64,000 nt of DNA from Bromus sterilis (taxonomy: Eukaryota; Streptophyta; Magnoliopsida; Poales; Poaceae): assembly GCA_950022295.1 (NCBI GenBank), contig OX465600.1:293987782-294051781 (forward strand), read 5' to 3'. The notes below the pieces were generated by a model. It searched no databases. It was given only the letters and a program-made list of their open reading frames with translations, and was not told the origin of the DNA. The translations under genes and the position numbers were made by a program. Below, piece by piece: positions 1 through 9,495 of the stretch (its first letter is position 1; every line of letters begins with the position of its first letter).

Positions 1-806
1 ACGGAACTCGACGGCAACCCCAATCAAGCAAGACTTGGTGCATACATTACTTGGTGCTTGAAGAAAATTAGGGCCAAAAAGCCACCTTTATTCTGGTCGA
101 TCTAGCAATCCCCACACCAGCGGCCGACTCCCGACGATCCACGATTGAGTGGGTGGACCTCCAGCTCAGACAAACCCAAAGTTGACCAAACCGCTTCCTC
201 CACCAAGCCTCACAACCGGCACGTGGCGAGCACCTCACATCAGATCTGAGCGCGCTCGACCACTAACCAGGCCTAGTTCACCAGAGCCCTGTCCAGCAAG
301 GACATTGGCCGCCCCCATGGAACGTTGTTGGTGGTTGGGAAGCCATCCTCAGTGGTGAAGAGCTCCTTCAGCGGGAACTTGGCTGACACTAAGGCCGCTA
401 TGAGGTGAGGTCGCATGCGTCCCTGGCATCAGCATCATCGACCCAACCACACGCGCCTCCGCCCGCTACTGAGTCTCCATCTCCGGTCGGCGGGGGCATC
501 CAGTCGCACCACGGCGTTAGCTCGCCCTGCGACCTATCGCCAACTAAAGGAATGCCACGTCGCCGTCTCCGGATCCAACAGGGCTTCGCCGCTGCGGAGC
601 CTCCGACGGCGGAGAGACGAGGGTTGGCCGTGGTAGAGTTCTAGCGACGAAAGGATTCACCTCCGAGTCACCAGGGAGGGTGATGCGGGGGTCACGGGAA
701 GAATCGTTTTCTACTCGCGATTCATGCACATATCACTATATCTTGCCAAATTTCACTACAACTCACCCCAGCGAACAGAGTGTTTTAATATTTCAAAAAA
801 GAATGC
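1..806. other. Unclassified GC-rich sequence
   Basis: No LTR, TIR or protein family is recognised here. The first 700 bases are GC-rich with several short open frames on both strands, none of which resembles a known protein. The last 80 bases turn AT-rich. A CACGTG (G-box type) hexamer lies at 220-225. It could be old genic or transposon sequence that served as the target of the Harbinger insertion that follows. Confidence 0.3.
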
Positions 807-809
807 TTA

Positions 810-2890
810 CAACATCTCCAGCCGCGCCCCCAAGAGGCCCCCAAGCCGGCGCTATTTGTGCCGGTCGGACGAAATTCGCCCTTCGCACCCCCAGGGGCCC
901 AAATAGCGCCGGATTGGGCCAAAAGTGAGTCCGGCGATCCCAAGCCGCCCCCAGCGCGCTGGGGGGCTCTTGGGGGAGCCGGATGAAACGAAACAACTCG
1001 TGGGACCGCGGTGTCGGCGATAGAGGACGCTTGTCCCGCCGTTTTCCTCCCTCCCACCCCGCTGCTCTCGCCATTTCCTCCAGATTTACCCCAATGTCGC
1101 CGAAGAAGACGGGATATGTGCCCCCCCGCCGCGCCGATGCACCACCGCCGGCCCCCAAGAAGAGGAAACAGAGAGACCCCAAGCCCAGGCCGGACGGTTT
1201 CACGGACAGCGAGTGGAAGGCTGACGTCGACCGCCGCTCGTGGTCGACAACCGACCGGCGCAGGAGGCTCAACGTGACGATAGTCCGGGACGATACAGAC
1301 GTCGCAGAGAAGAACCTGGAGGCCATCCAAGAGGCGGCGACGGCGGAGGCAAAGCTGGAGGCCATCCAAGAGGCGATGGCTCGGGCGAGCGGCGCGCCGC
1401 TGTTCCGCCCCCAACACAGCAGAGCGTCGCCTCGCCCACCGCCGACAACTTCTCGCCATCGATCCCTTCGGCATGGGGGGCGTACACGTCGTCGCCTGAC
1501 CACAGCGGATTCGACCCTAACCTCGCCTCCCCGCACGCAGCGTCCGCCCTACGACCAGCTTCGGTCGCCAACTCGCCGGCATATGCGTCCTGTCCATCGC
1601 TGTCCCTGCGCCGCGGAGCCATCCCCTACGCAGTGGAGATGGAGGACATCATCACCGCCGGCTCCTAGGCGTACGCCATCGACTGCGCCGGCTTCACCCA
1701 GGAGGGAGATGGGGCCGAACACGGGGGCGTCGAGGAAGAGACCCAGGACACCGAAGAAGAGACCCAGGAAGTGTCGGAGGAGGAGCAGGAGCAGGCCGCC
1801 GCGAAAGGAAAGAAGAAGAGAAAATACGGCGAGGTTCCGCTGAACCGCGTCAAGTGGTTGCCCAAAGAAGACGAGTTCCTGGCCGAGGCATGGAAGACGG
1901 TGAGTTTGGAACCCATCACCAGCGCCAACCAGAACGACAACACGTACTGGACGAGGGTCAAGGCGGCGTTTGATGAAAGGAAGATGGTCGTTCCCTATTT
2001 CACCGGCGTGTACATGGAGCACGGCCCAAAAGCCATGGCCTCCCACTGGTCCGCCATCCAGGCGGCGTGCAACAAGTGGCACAACATCCAGGAGGAGGTG
2101 CAAGATCGGCCGGAAAGCGGCGCAAGAAATGACCAAAAGGTATGCTCTCGTCTTGAACTCGATTGTCCTGACCTCACTTTGCAGAGCGCGCACATGTTCG
2201 CCATGTTTCGTGAGGACAATGGCGTCGATTTCAAATTCATCACCGTCTTCAGCCGACTCGAGTTATGCGAGAAATGGAAAGAGATCCGCCTCCAGATCTC
2301 GAAGACCAAGAACGGCGTCTACGACCCAGACGTGCCGCCACCGGCGGCGTCCGAGGGCCGCCCTTCGGAGGGAAACAAGAAGGCGAAAGCGTTGAAGGCG
2401 GCGGCGTCGGCTGCCGAGCGGCTGCACTCGACCATCGAAAAGTGCATCGCCGACGTAGCAATCAACGCCGCAATCAGGGAGGAGAAGGCCCAGGCAAGGT
2501 GGTCTGAGTTGCTGATGAAGCAAGACGCGAAGCTCGAGCTCCTCAGGACTAGCACCGCCGAAAAGAAGAGGAACACAGACCTCACGTTTCTGGCGACGAT
2601 GACGTTGATGGACCTGGTGGCGATGGACACGTCGGTCAGGGAGTGGTTTTTGTTCCCCGCGTATATCACGACGCCTGTGGCAAGTTTGATCACCGAAACT
2701 TGGCATGGTGATCGCCGAACTATGCAATTTTTTGAAGCGGGAAGACAGGTTTTCGAAATTCGCCGTTTGTTTGGGGCCGCGGCTGGGGAGGCGGTTGCCC
2801 CAAATCACTTTCGCCGCCCAAGCGCCCCCCCAAGCAGCGCTAAAATAGCGCCGAATAACGGCTTAGGGGGCCGAACGGCTGGAGATGCTC
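810..2890 (+). mobile_element. PIF/Harbinger-type DNA transposon (ORF1 only)
   Basis: The left end reads CAACATCTCCAGCCG from 810. The right end, read in reverse from 2890, is GAGCATCTCCAGCCG, so the termini match except at two positions. The copies of TTA at 807-809 and 2891-2893 are the three-base TWA duplication expected of Harbinger elements. The subterminal regions are also partly inverted (GGCGCTATT near the left end, AATAGCGCC near the right). Inside is a single decayed gene for the DNA-binding ORF1-type protein. No DDE transposase is present, so the element is non-autonomous. Confidence 0.85.
1094..2890 (+). pseudogene. SANT/trihelix plus NAM-associated C-terminal protein (Harbinger ORF1 type)
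   Basis: The likely start is the ATG at 1094 (MSPKKTGYVPP), in a basic, proline-rich N-terminus. The frame moves between about 1400 and 1460, and a TAG at 1666-1668 interrupts the next part, so the gene is broken. From about 1771 a long open frame encodes an acidic stretch, then a Myb/SANT-like trihelix domain (KWLPKEDEFLAEAW near 1850; Trp and acidic residues preserved). It ends with the NAM-associated C-terminal domain (about 2215-2650; FSRLELCEKWKEIR). A 45-base GT-AG segment at 2140-2184 is a likely in-frame intron, because removing it restores the usual family spacing before the HMFAMFRED motif. The frame runs through the right TIR without its own stop. In this family the protein is thought to bind DNA alongside the transposase. 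The family call is firm; function in this copy is unlikely. Confidence 0.8.
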
Positions 2891-5020
2891 TTAGCACGCA
2901 GCTTCCATACAAGGTAGAACGAGATCCCTTATATCCCGCTATCAGAACCCTCTGTTAGGTAATGTGCTAGGATCAAAGTAACCTTGCATCATGTAAAAAA
3001 TTTCAAAAGGAATCTTTGAAATCAACTTCAAAATCCAAATGGGAGAAGGAACCCCCCCCCAGATAAATTAATTCAAAAGGCCAGATAAAAATCTTCTCCA
3101 AAAATTCATGTTAGATTTTTGAAAAGTCTTATAAATGAGTGTGATCACATATCAAGTGATGTGGGACCCATCCCATGCTCATAGATTTTTCAAATATTCA
3201 AACAGTGCCTTGGATTTAAAGAAATACCCCTATTTGATTTAAGATTCAAATTATTTGAATTTTAAAAATGTTGAAACTTTATAAGTGGCTAGTCTATATT
3301 ATTATGAGGCCACATAAAAATTTTCAGCATTTAATAAAATTCCTAGCTATTTATTTTAGCTAAGCAAAACAAATGACAGAAAGAAAAACAGAAGGAAAAA
3401 GGAAAAGAGGGCTTACCTTCAAAGAAGCCCAACTCATCCCCCAGCCGGCCCAGCCCACTCCCGCGCTTGTCGTCTTCCCCGGCCAGCACGCAGGGAGCTG
3501 CGTGGCGACCATGCCGTGGCTGCTGACGAGCCCCCTGGCCAGCTCCTGCTTCCCCTCGCCACCTCTCCTCGTCTGGACGCATCCTGGAGCCGCCCCAGTT
3601 CATTCCCCTCCCTCCTCGTCGTCTTACCCTTCCTCTCTCGCCCGATTCGTCGCCGCCCGAGAAGGACGCCGGAGCACCGTTGAGCCCCAGCGTAGCCATT
3701 GACGCCGAGAAGCCCCAAGACCATGTCCAAGTTCTTCCTCGTCGTCGTCTTCATCAACCTGCAGAAGGAATCGGATCCAGATGCCTCCACGAGCTCGCTA
3801 GCTTCATCTCCTTCGTCTCCGCCCGCCGTGGATCGACTTCGAATTCCGGCAACACCAGCGCCTCCCCGAGCAAGCCGCCACTCCAGATAGACTCAGGGTG
3901 AGCTCGCAAGCAAAACCCCTCGTTCTCCCCCTCGATTGTTTCCTCTAGCCGGATCCGCCATGGGAACCCGAGCACCTCGCCGCCATGGTCGTCGTCCTCC
4001 TCGCTCCAGTGCTCGTCATGAACCCCCAGTGCACGCGTTTGACTCCCGCGTGTGCCAAAGCTCGAACGCACCACAAATCATCCCGATCCGTGCACTGCTA
4101 CGACATTTGCGACCTCGCCGCCGTTCTGTTGCCGCCGGAGTCGTCGCCGCCGTCGATTCCGAGCACCCCGTGACCCCCTGTTGCCTCCAGAAGACGCGGA
4201 CGAAGTTGCTGCATCCATTGGTGTCCTCCCCGTGGCCTCCCGTGGCCCCTAGCCCATTCCGGCGAGTCGCCGCCGTGGCTCCAGTCGCCGGCGTTTAGCC
4301 GCCGGCGTGTTAGCCCAAACCCCCTCCCTTAATCACCCAGCTAATGACCCCCCTGGGTCACTGACCAGTGGGCCAAGTGGCTTAATTAAGCCACTGGATT
4401 AATTTAACCCCACGGTTAATTAAATCCAGCCACTGACAGGTGGGACCCCCTTGTCAGCCCCCCCTGACGCCAGCACTGACGCAATAAATCATTTAATGAA
4501 TTTCCAAAGATTATTTGAATTAAAGAAATTCCAGAAATTCCAGAAAATACCCCAAACTTTGTAAATTCATAGAAAATTCATATTAACTCCAAATTGGACA
4601 AATAATATATGAAAAATGATCAGGAGAAAATTATCTTTCCAAATATGCAACTTTCAACTATGTTTGAGTTGAATTTAAATTGGGACCAGTAGCATATGTG
4701 ATTTGGTTTATTTGAATTTAATTCAAATTCAAATCAAATGATCTTGCAACTTGGACCATGGATTTATGTTTTATTTCAACCACACATCAGAGGCATATCT
4801 TATACAAGTGAAGATGATTCAAAATGATCAAACAATGTCACATGCAACTTGGTTAATTTGAATTCAAATGTGGAGTTTGAAGTTGCAATTCAATTTGGAA
4901 TATACTCCATTTAAATGGAATTGCTTCACACATCAAAGCATGTACATCAAGATTCAAACTTCCATCATGTGTTTGTGCATTGTATTTACTTTGCTACTTT
5001 GCTTGTTGTTTGTCGAGTAG

Positions 5021-5086
5021 AGGTGGAACCGGAGCAGGAGGCTGCCCCCTTCGTTGAAGACCCAGAACCCGAACCTCGTCAGCAAG
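5021..5086 (+). other. Possible small exon inside the LTR (acidic peptide)
   Basis: A TAG/AG acceptor-like end (TTGTCGAGTAG) precedes an open stretch encoding VEPEQEAAPFVEDPEPEP, followed by CAAG then GCAAGC, which would be a GC-type donor. The composition changes sharply from the AT-rich surroundings to coding-like. It may be the middle exon of a small LTR-borne gene whose last exon lies at 6232-6281. This is a prediction from composition and splice motifs only. Confidence 0.35.
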
Positions 5087-6231
5087 GCAAGCAAACCCCC
5101 ATTGATCATGTCGATAAAATCCCACTTCCCTCTCATGTCTCGCTTATGCATTGTTTAGGATGATCACCATGCTACGTTTCTACCGCATAGATGAACCCAT
5201 TCCTTTGCATGACCTATCATTTTGTCACAGTAGTAAGCAAACCACAATCCTAGCAAATGTAGGAGTTGTTTGATATCATGTGGCCCCTGCAATGTTACTG
5301 CTTATTGCATGCTTAGTATGATACCATGATATTACTGTGATGTGAGTCGGGATGGGAATGATCATGTTGATGATGGTAGAAAAGTGTTGGTGAATCGACC
5401 CTAATACAAGGTGAACGATGAGAGGCTGTGTAGGAGTACACGGTGGGTTGTCTCGTTGAACACCGCCCTAGTACGAGTTCTTGTGTGGTGATCCAAGATG
5501 AAGAGTACAACCACACATTGGGCTCACTGACCCCTCTCAGCTTACTAACTCATCCCTTTCGATGTCCAGATGTCGCAATAGTTCGGAGTTCTGGTAGGTC
5601 TGTGACCTGGTTGCTAAGTGAGAGAACGGCTCACCCGAGACCGGCTTATGCACCACGCACACATCACTTGGGTCCACTTCGGTAAACCGGCCGGGTTCAC
5701 GATTGTGGTAACCAACCCAAGTAGGCGGCTTTCTCGGACTAGATCGGCTATGAGGTAACAGTTGTGGTGAGCATCCTCGCTGGCACCCCTTGAATGGTGT
5801 CGAGATCAAAGGCGGTAAATGATGATCATGTGTGTGTAGCGGTACACCCCTGCAGGGTTAACAAAACTATTCGAATAGCCGCGTCCGCGGTTATGGACTG
5901 CTTGGAAAGCTTAGCTTGATTATTAGACAACTTGAACTGGATACTTCTAAAACACACCAAGATAAGTGTGAGTGCTATGGCGTGCTTCCTCGTGGGGAAG
6001 TCGAGGAAGGCACCATAGTGGTGTATTGGTTGGTGAAAGTAGTGGACTCGTGTACGCTTCTTACCTCAAAGTCTGGTACTCGTAGTTCAGGATTAGCCAA
6101 GTCAAAGCTGGCATTTCTGCAAGTGAACCCCACCTCCCTTTACCTTGATACATGTGCATGAGTAGTATAGCTCCTATGTAAGTCTTGCTGAGTACGACTT
6201 TGTACTCACGTTTGCTTAATCTATGTTTTAG

Positions 6232-6281
6232 ATGATGCCACTGACCCCGAAGGTGGCTTCTTCATCGAGCTGGACGACTGA
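6232..6281 (+). other. Possible last exon inside the LTR (ends IELDD-stop)
   Basis: It follows CTATGTTTTAG (acceptor) and encodes DATDPEGGFFIELDD then TGA. The same exon, with acceptor, reading frame, acidic ending and stop, occurs in the two other LTR copies: 49073-49125 (NPDPGGDTFLKLDVD) and, inverted, near 47439-47379 (TDPDGGLYLELDVDQVV). Amino-acid similarity with nucleotide divergence suggests a real coding exon in the ancestral LTR. Confidence 0.45.
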
Positions 6282-7008
6282 AGACCAACTAGTCTAGTCC
6301 CAGTCAGACGACTGGTTCCCTCGTGGAGGGCTTTGTGTTTAAATAAGGCTTCTTAAGCCATTTGTTAAACTTGTCTGTACTCAGACATAATTTTCTTCCG
6401 TTTGTGTTGTAATGTTGGATCACATGTTTGTGATCTCTGTTTGCACTCTATAAGAGTTATCAATAAAATGTACACTTTGTAGAGAATTGCAATGGTACCT
6501 GCTGTTCATACAAGGCATGTGTGCTGCGTGTATGTTTATAACATGCATGTCTTTGTATGGGTTTTCGAGACCTTAGTTGTGTTCTGGCTGGCGGTTTTTC
6601 ATACACCAAGTGGCCCTTAGATGTGCGCAGCTTGGGGCATCGCGATGCGATTGTTCGAGACTCCGTCTCGTGCACACTTTGTGGTATGATCGAGCCCGCC
6701 CTAGACCCCGACTAAGTGATCGGGCTGGAGTAAGTCTATGTAAGAGTTTTGAGATAGTCGATAGTATGGTTGAGGCGACTTGTCTTTGAATATGGGAGTT
6801 CACCACCCATATCATTAGACTTGTGTGCGGACGATGAGGACCCAATTCAGTTGATCATCTGGCCTGGATGGGATGCCCCTCACGTACGATGCTTTCCGAG
6901 AACGTTCTGTGCTTGGCCTTGTCTGCTTAGACAAGTGGGTACGGTTCTCGGCTCTCCATATGACTATGTCTTAGCTGTACTTGCATATGCTAACCCCGGG
7001 TCCCGACA

Positions 7009-7590
7009 CCCGCGAAAAGGTAAAATAACCATCAATTTATTGTTTGCCTAAAAACGTGATCTGAACATCCACCGCATCCGACCCGACATTTAAAAAATTG
7101 GACTTTTTAGGGGGGCGGAAATTATCCCTTCAACCCACGAAAACAAGGATTCATGTATTGGGAGGAAACCTTTGGAGGGAGCGAACGCGAATTCCCTCTT
7201 CCATTCCTCATATAATCATCATCGTCGTTGCTCGCTCATTGCCCTCAATTCCAGCCATATATCGTAAATATCTGCCGGCGAGAAACCACCATCGAGTCGT
7301 CAAAACTTTGGATCCAGGATGCTCCACCTATTCGGGAGCCGCCTCCCCGCTGTCGTTCGATCCGGAGCCACCCCGTATCCACCAATGAGTGATTCCCTAT
7401 TTGATTAAGATAGAGTATACACATGATTTCCGTAGGTCCCGTGGTTCACCATGTTCCAGGCCGCATGGCATGGAGCTTAAGGAGCACTTGGCCGCGGAGA
7501 GGCAATTGGCGGTCACACTCGCTGACGAGGCCGCGCGCGGTGGCGTCCATGCGCGCGGACCCTAAGATCCTCGAGGAGCACATGGCCGTC
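7009..7590. other. Unclassified sequence with a gene-like scrap
   Basis: No repeat family is recognised. About 7090-7390 holds GC-mixed sequence with a TATATAAT-like stretch. About 7450-7590 has coding-like composition: one frame reads HGMELKEHLAAERQLAV and, after a frame change, MRADPKILEEHMAVL. It could be a broken exon of a transposon or host gene. I do not recognise the product. The stretch ends at the Athila-type LTR. Confidence 0.3.
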
Positions 7591-7843
7591 TTATGCGTCT
7601 CAAACGTATCTACTTTTCCAAACACTTTTGCTATTGTTTTGGCCTCATTCTTGCATGATTTGAACTAAACTAACCCGGACTGACGCTGTTTTCAGCTGAG
7701 CTACCTGTATGGTTTTCTTATGTGCAGGAATACGGATTTTTAGGTGTCTCAGAAAAGTCCAGGAAAAATCATAGAAAATCCACTCACCCGGAGGTACCCT
7801 GAGCTAGAAGTGGGGCCAGAGGGAATCCAGGGGGCCCATGCGC
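7591..7843 (+). repeat. Athila-type LTR (element L), left part
   Basis: It begins TTATGCGTCTCAAACGTATC, the TGATRCGTC-type start of a common Triticeae gypsy LTR, followed by the CTAACCCGGACTGACGCTG stretch typical of that family. The LTR is cut at 7843 by element I and continues at 34130. The bases beside the break, TGCGC (7839-7843) and GGCGC (34125-34129), are the target duplication of element I with one mismatch. Confidence 0.7.
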
Positions 7844-8473
7844 TGTCGTGGATGTAAACCTGAAAATAGATATAGGGGTATGAAAGGAGCTAAATGAATC
7901 TGTACGCAGAGAAGGTTGACGCAAAGGGGGGGGTTATACAGGTTAGGCCTCTCCGTAGAGATAAAAATCTTAGTACTATCCCAGGCTTACTAGGGTGTTC
8001 TTTCTTCAGAAAAACTGAGAATGAGAAGTGTTGCGCGTGCCCATGCCGAAGGGGGAGGGGGGCTTATATAGAGTGCGCCCCTTCCTCCTTAATGCCTTGG
8101 CTTAAATGGGTCTTAATTACAAGATTAAATACATACTTAAATAAAAAACGGTCTTCCCATTACTGCTAATAAAGGAGGAGAAACGCCCGCAACATTAAAT
8201 GCCTCCCGTCCGTTGCGTTTCCCATCTTCTGATTAGGGGGGGCCTCGCCGATTGCTTACGAGTATCGGTCTACTCGGATCTTGCTGGGCTTCCGAGTAGC
8301 TGCGTATTCGGAAGCGGCTCCTGGTCTCCGAGTAACATGTTACTCGGAGGTTGCCAAATCTTCGTGTTTTTTGTTGGTCTTATTTTGCTGGGTGTGCTTT
8401 TGGGGAAACACAGGGCTTAAGGATACCCCTGGTTTCCCTCGCCTAGAGGTATGCCTTTAGCATTACCACGACA
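7844..8473 (-). repeat. Element I 3' LTR (630 bp)
   Basis: It has intact TGTCGTGG...CCACGACA ends. On the minus strand a TATA box (CTATATAAGC) lies at 8063-8072. Two dyads, CCGAGT-N8-ATTCGG (8292-8311) and CCGAGT-N8-ACTCGG (8328-8347), lie near the upstream end of the transcribed direction. The second sits in a perfect 24-base palindrome (8326-8349). Confidence 0.9.
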
Positions 8474-8484
8474 GTAGCCCCCAA
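8474..8484 (-). other. Polypurine tract of element I
   Basis: On the minus strand CTTGGGGGCTAC directly precedes the 3' LTR. Element J has the nearly identical CTCGGGGGCTAC in the same place, which supports a common lineage. Confidence 0.7.
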
Positions 8485-9301
8485 GCGCTTTCGGGTGCTC
8501 GTAAGTGAGGTGGCTGACATTTGTTAGTTTTTCTGAGGTATGTGAAGATTGAACTTAGTAAGAGGCCCGGAAGGGCTTTATTGATGTTCGAACTTTTCCC
8601 TCGAGTGCGAGTTCGGAAGGTTAGCAGAAAAATTTGGCGACACTCAAACGTCTCTCGGAAGAGGTGGACTAAGGCCTCGGAAGGCGTGTCTTGGAGTAAA
8701 AGGCCTTAAACTCCATATGAACCAAATTTGTAAAGTTCAATGCCCTAGGACATCGTGCCGAGTCCTAGGCCATGCCACGTGGGACATTGATTCTTTACCC
8801 CCTGCGCCGGGTCCTACTGGTGGCCTGGCATTCTACGTCAGAGACGGGCCACCAGCGAGCTAGTTACTCGGATTTTACCCGAGTAACCGGGTGCGAGATT
8901 TTTCGTTTCACGGGGAACCTTCGAGTGGTTCTTTTCGTGGTGCTTCCGAGTGACAGCTTACTCGGACGCTGCGGGAGCCTTGCAATTTCTTCCGAGTGAT
9001 GGCATACTCGGAGAGTTTGATCGGTGCGCGTTGTGCTTCGCATCTTCCGAGTAGTTGGGGTGGTTCCGAGCTTTGGGTCGAAGTCAGATTTGGTCTTTAA
9101 CAAAGGATTTTGCCTTGTCAGAGAATCTTCTTGCCCAGATGAGTGGGCGCACTGTTTGGACCTATCTCCTTGATTCCCGTGGCGGTTTTATAGGGTAATA
9201 ATTAACTGCCTATGGGGAAGTGGAGCGGTTTTATGGGGAAGTGGAACCGGCAGGCCCATTAGTGGGGTGCAGATCTGATGCGTGGTAGTTGTCACCTCGA
9301 G
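8485..9301 (+). promoter_or_regulatory. Upstream region of the element I antisense gene, with dyads
   Basis: This is non-coding sequence between the 3' LTR and the antisense-gene promoter. It is rich in CCGAGT/ACTCGG: CCGAGT-N8-ACTCGG at 8946-8965 and 8992-9011, an outward-facing pair TTACTCGG...CCGAGTAA at 8865-8888, and further single half-sites. It may be a control region for the antisense gene, the LTR, or both; this is inferred. Confidence 0.45.
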
Positions 9302-9310
9302 CTATAAAAG
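9302..9310 (+). promoter_or_regulatory. TATA box of the element I antisense gene
   Basis: CTATAAAAG, 186 bases before the ATG at 9496. The interval is a C/T-rich leader (CCTCTTCCTTTCC and GCCGCCGCC stretches) of the kind seen in plant 5' untranslated regions. No other TATA box on this strand fits the gene better. Confidence 0.6.
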
Positions 9311-9495
9311 CACCCATGCCTTTCGGTTTGGAACAGATCCGCTCATTTCCCCCCTGCGCAGCCGTTCCTGCTTCTCTCTGTCGCTCCACCTCTTCCTTTC
9401 CTGCTTGGTCTCGCCGCTGAGACGCCTCCGCCGGCCGCCCACGCTCCATCCTGGGAGGCCGCCATTCGCGCTGTCCCTCCGCCGCCGCCGAGACC

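Larger units (their letters stand above)
2953..7008 (+). mobile_element. Solo LTR, Tekay/Del-type chromovirus (4.06 kb)
   Basis: The start TGT...TAGGTATGTGCTAGG-like matches the LTR starting at 63127 (TGTCACAACCC), with a short deletion just inside the end. The end GGGTCCCGACA matches the LTR ends at 46637 (inverted) and 49848. The flanks CCCTC (2948-2952) and CCCGC (7009-7013) match at four of five bases, consistent with an old target duplication, and no internal domain is present, so this is a solo LTR. The lineage is inferred from the copy near 46637, which has a TGGTATCAGAGC primer site and a chromovirus reverse transcriptase beside the same LTR end. A GC-rich block (about 3430-4310) sits inside otherwise AT-rich LTR. 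Confidence 0.8.

Noticed and set aside
1..806. A host gene promoter and first exon
   Set aside because: There is a G-box-like hexamer and GC-rich short frames but no recognisable protein, splice pattern or convincing TATA box.
785..1536. Long minus-strand open frames across the Harbinger gene
   Set aside because: They are opposite-strand by-products of GC-rich coding sequence; the plus strand carries the recognisable protein.
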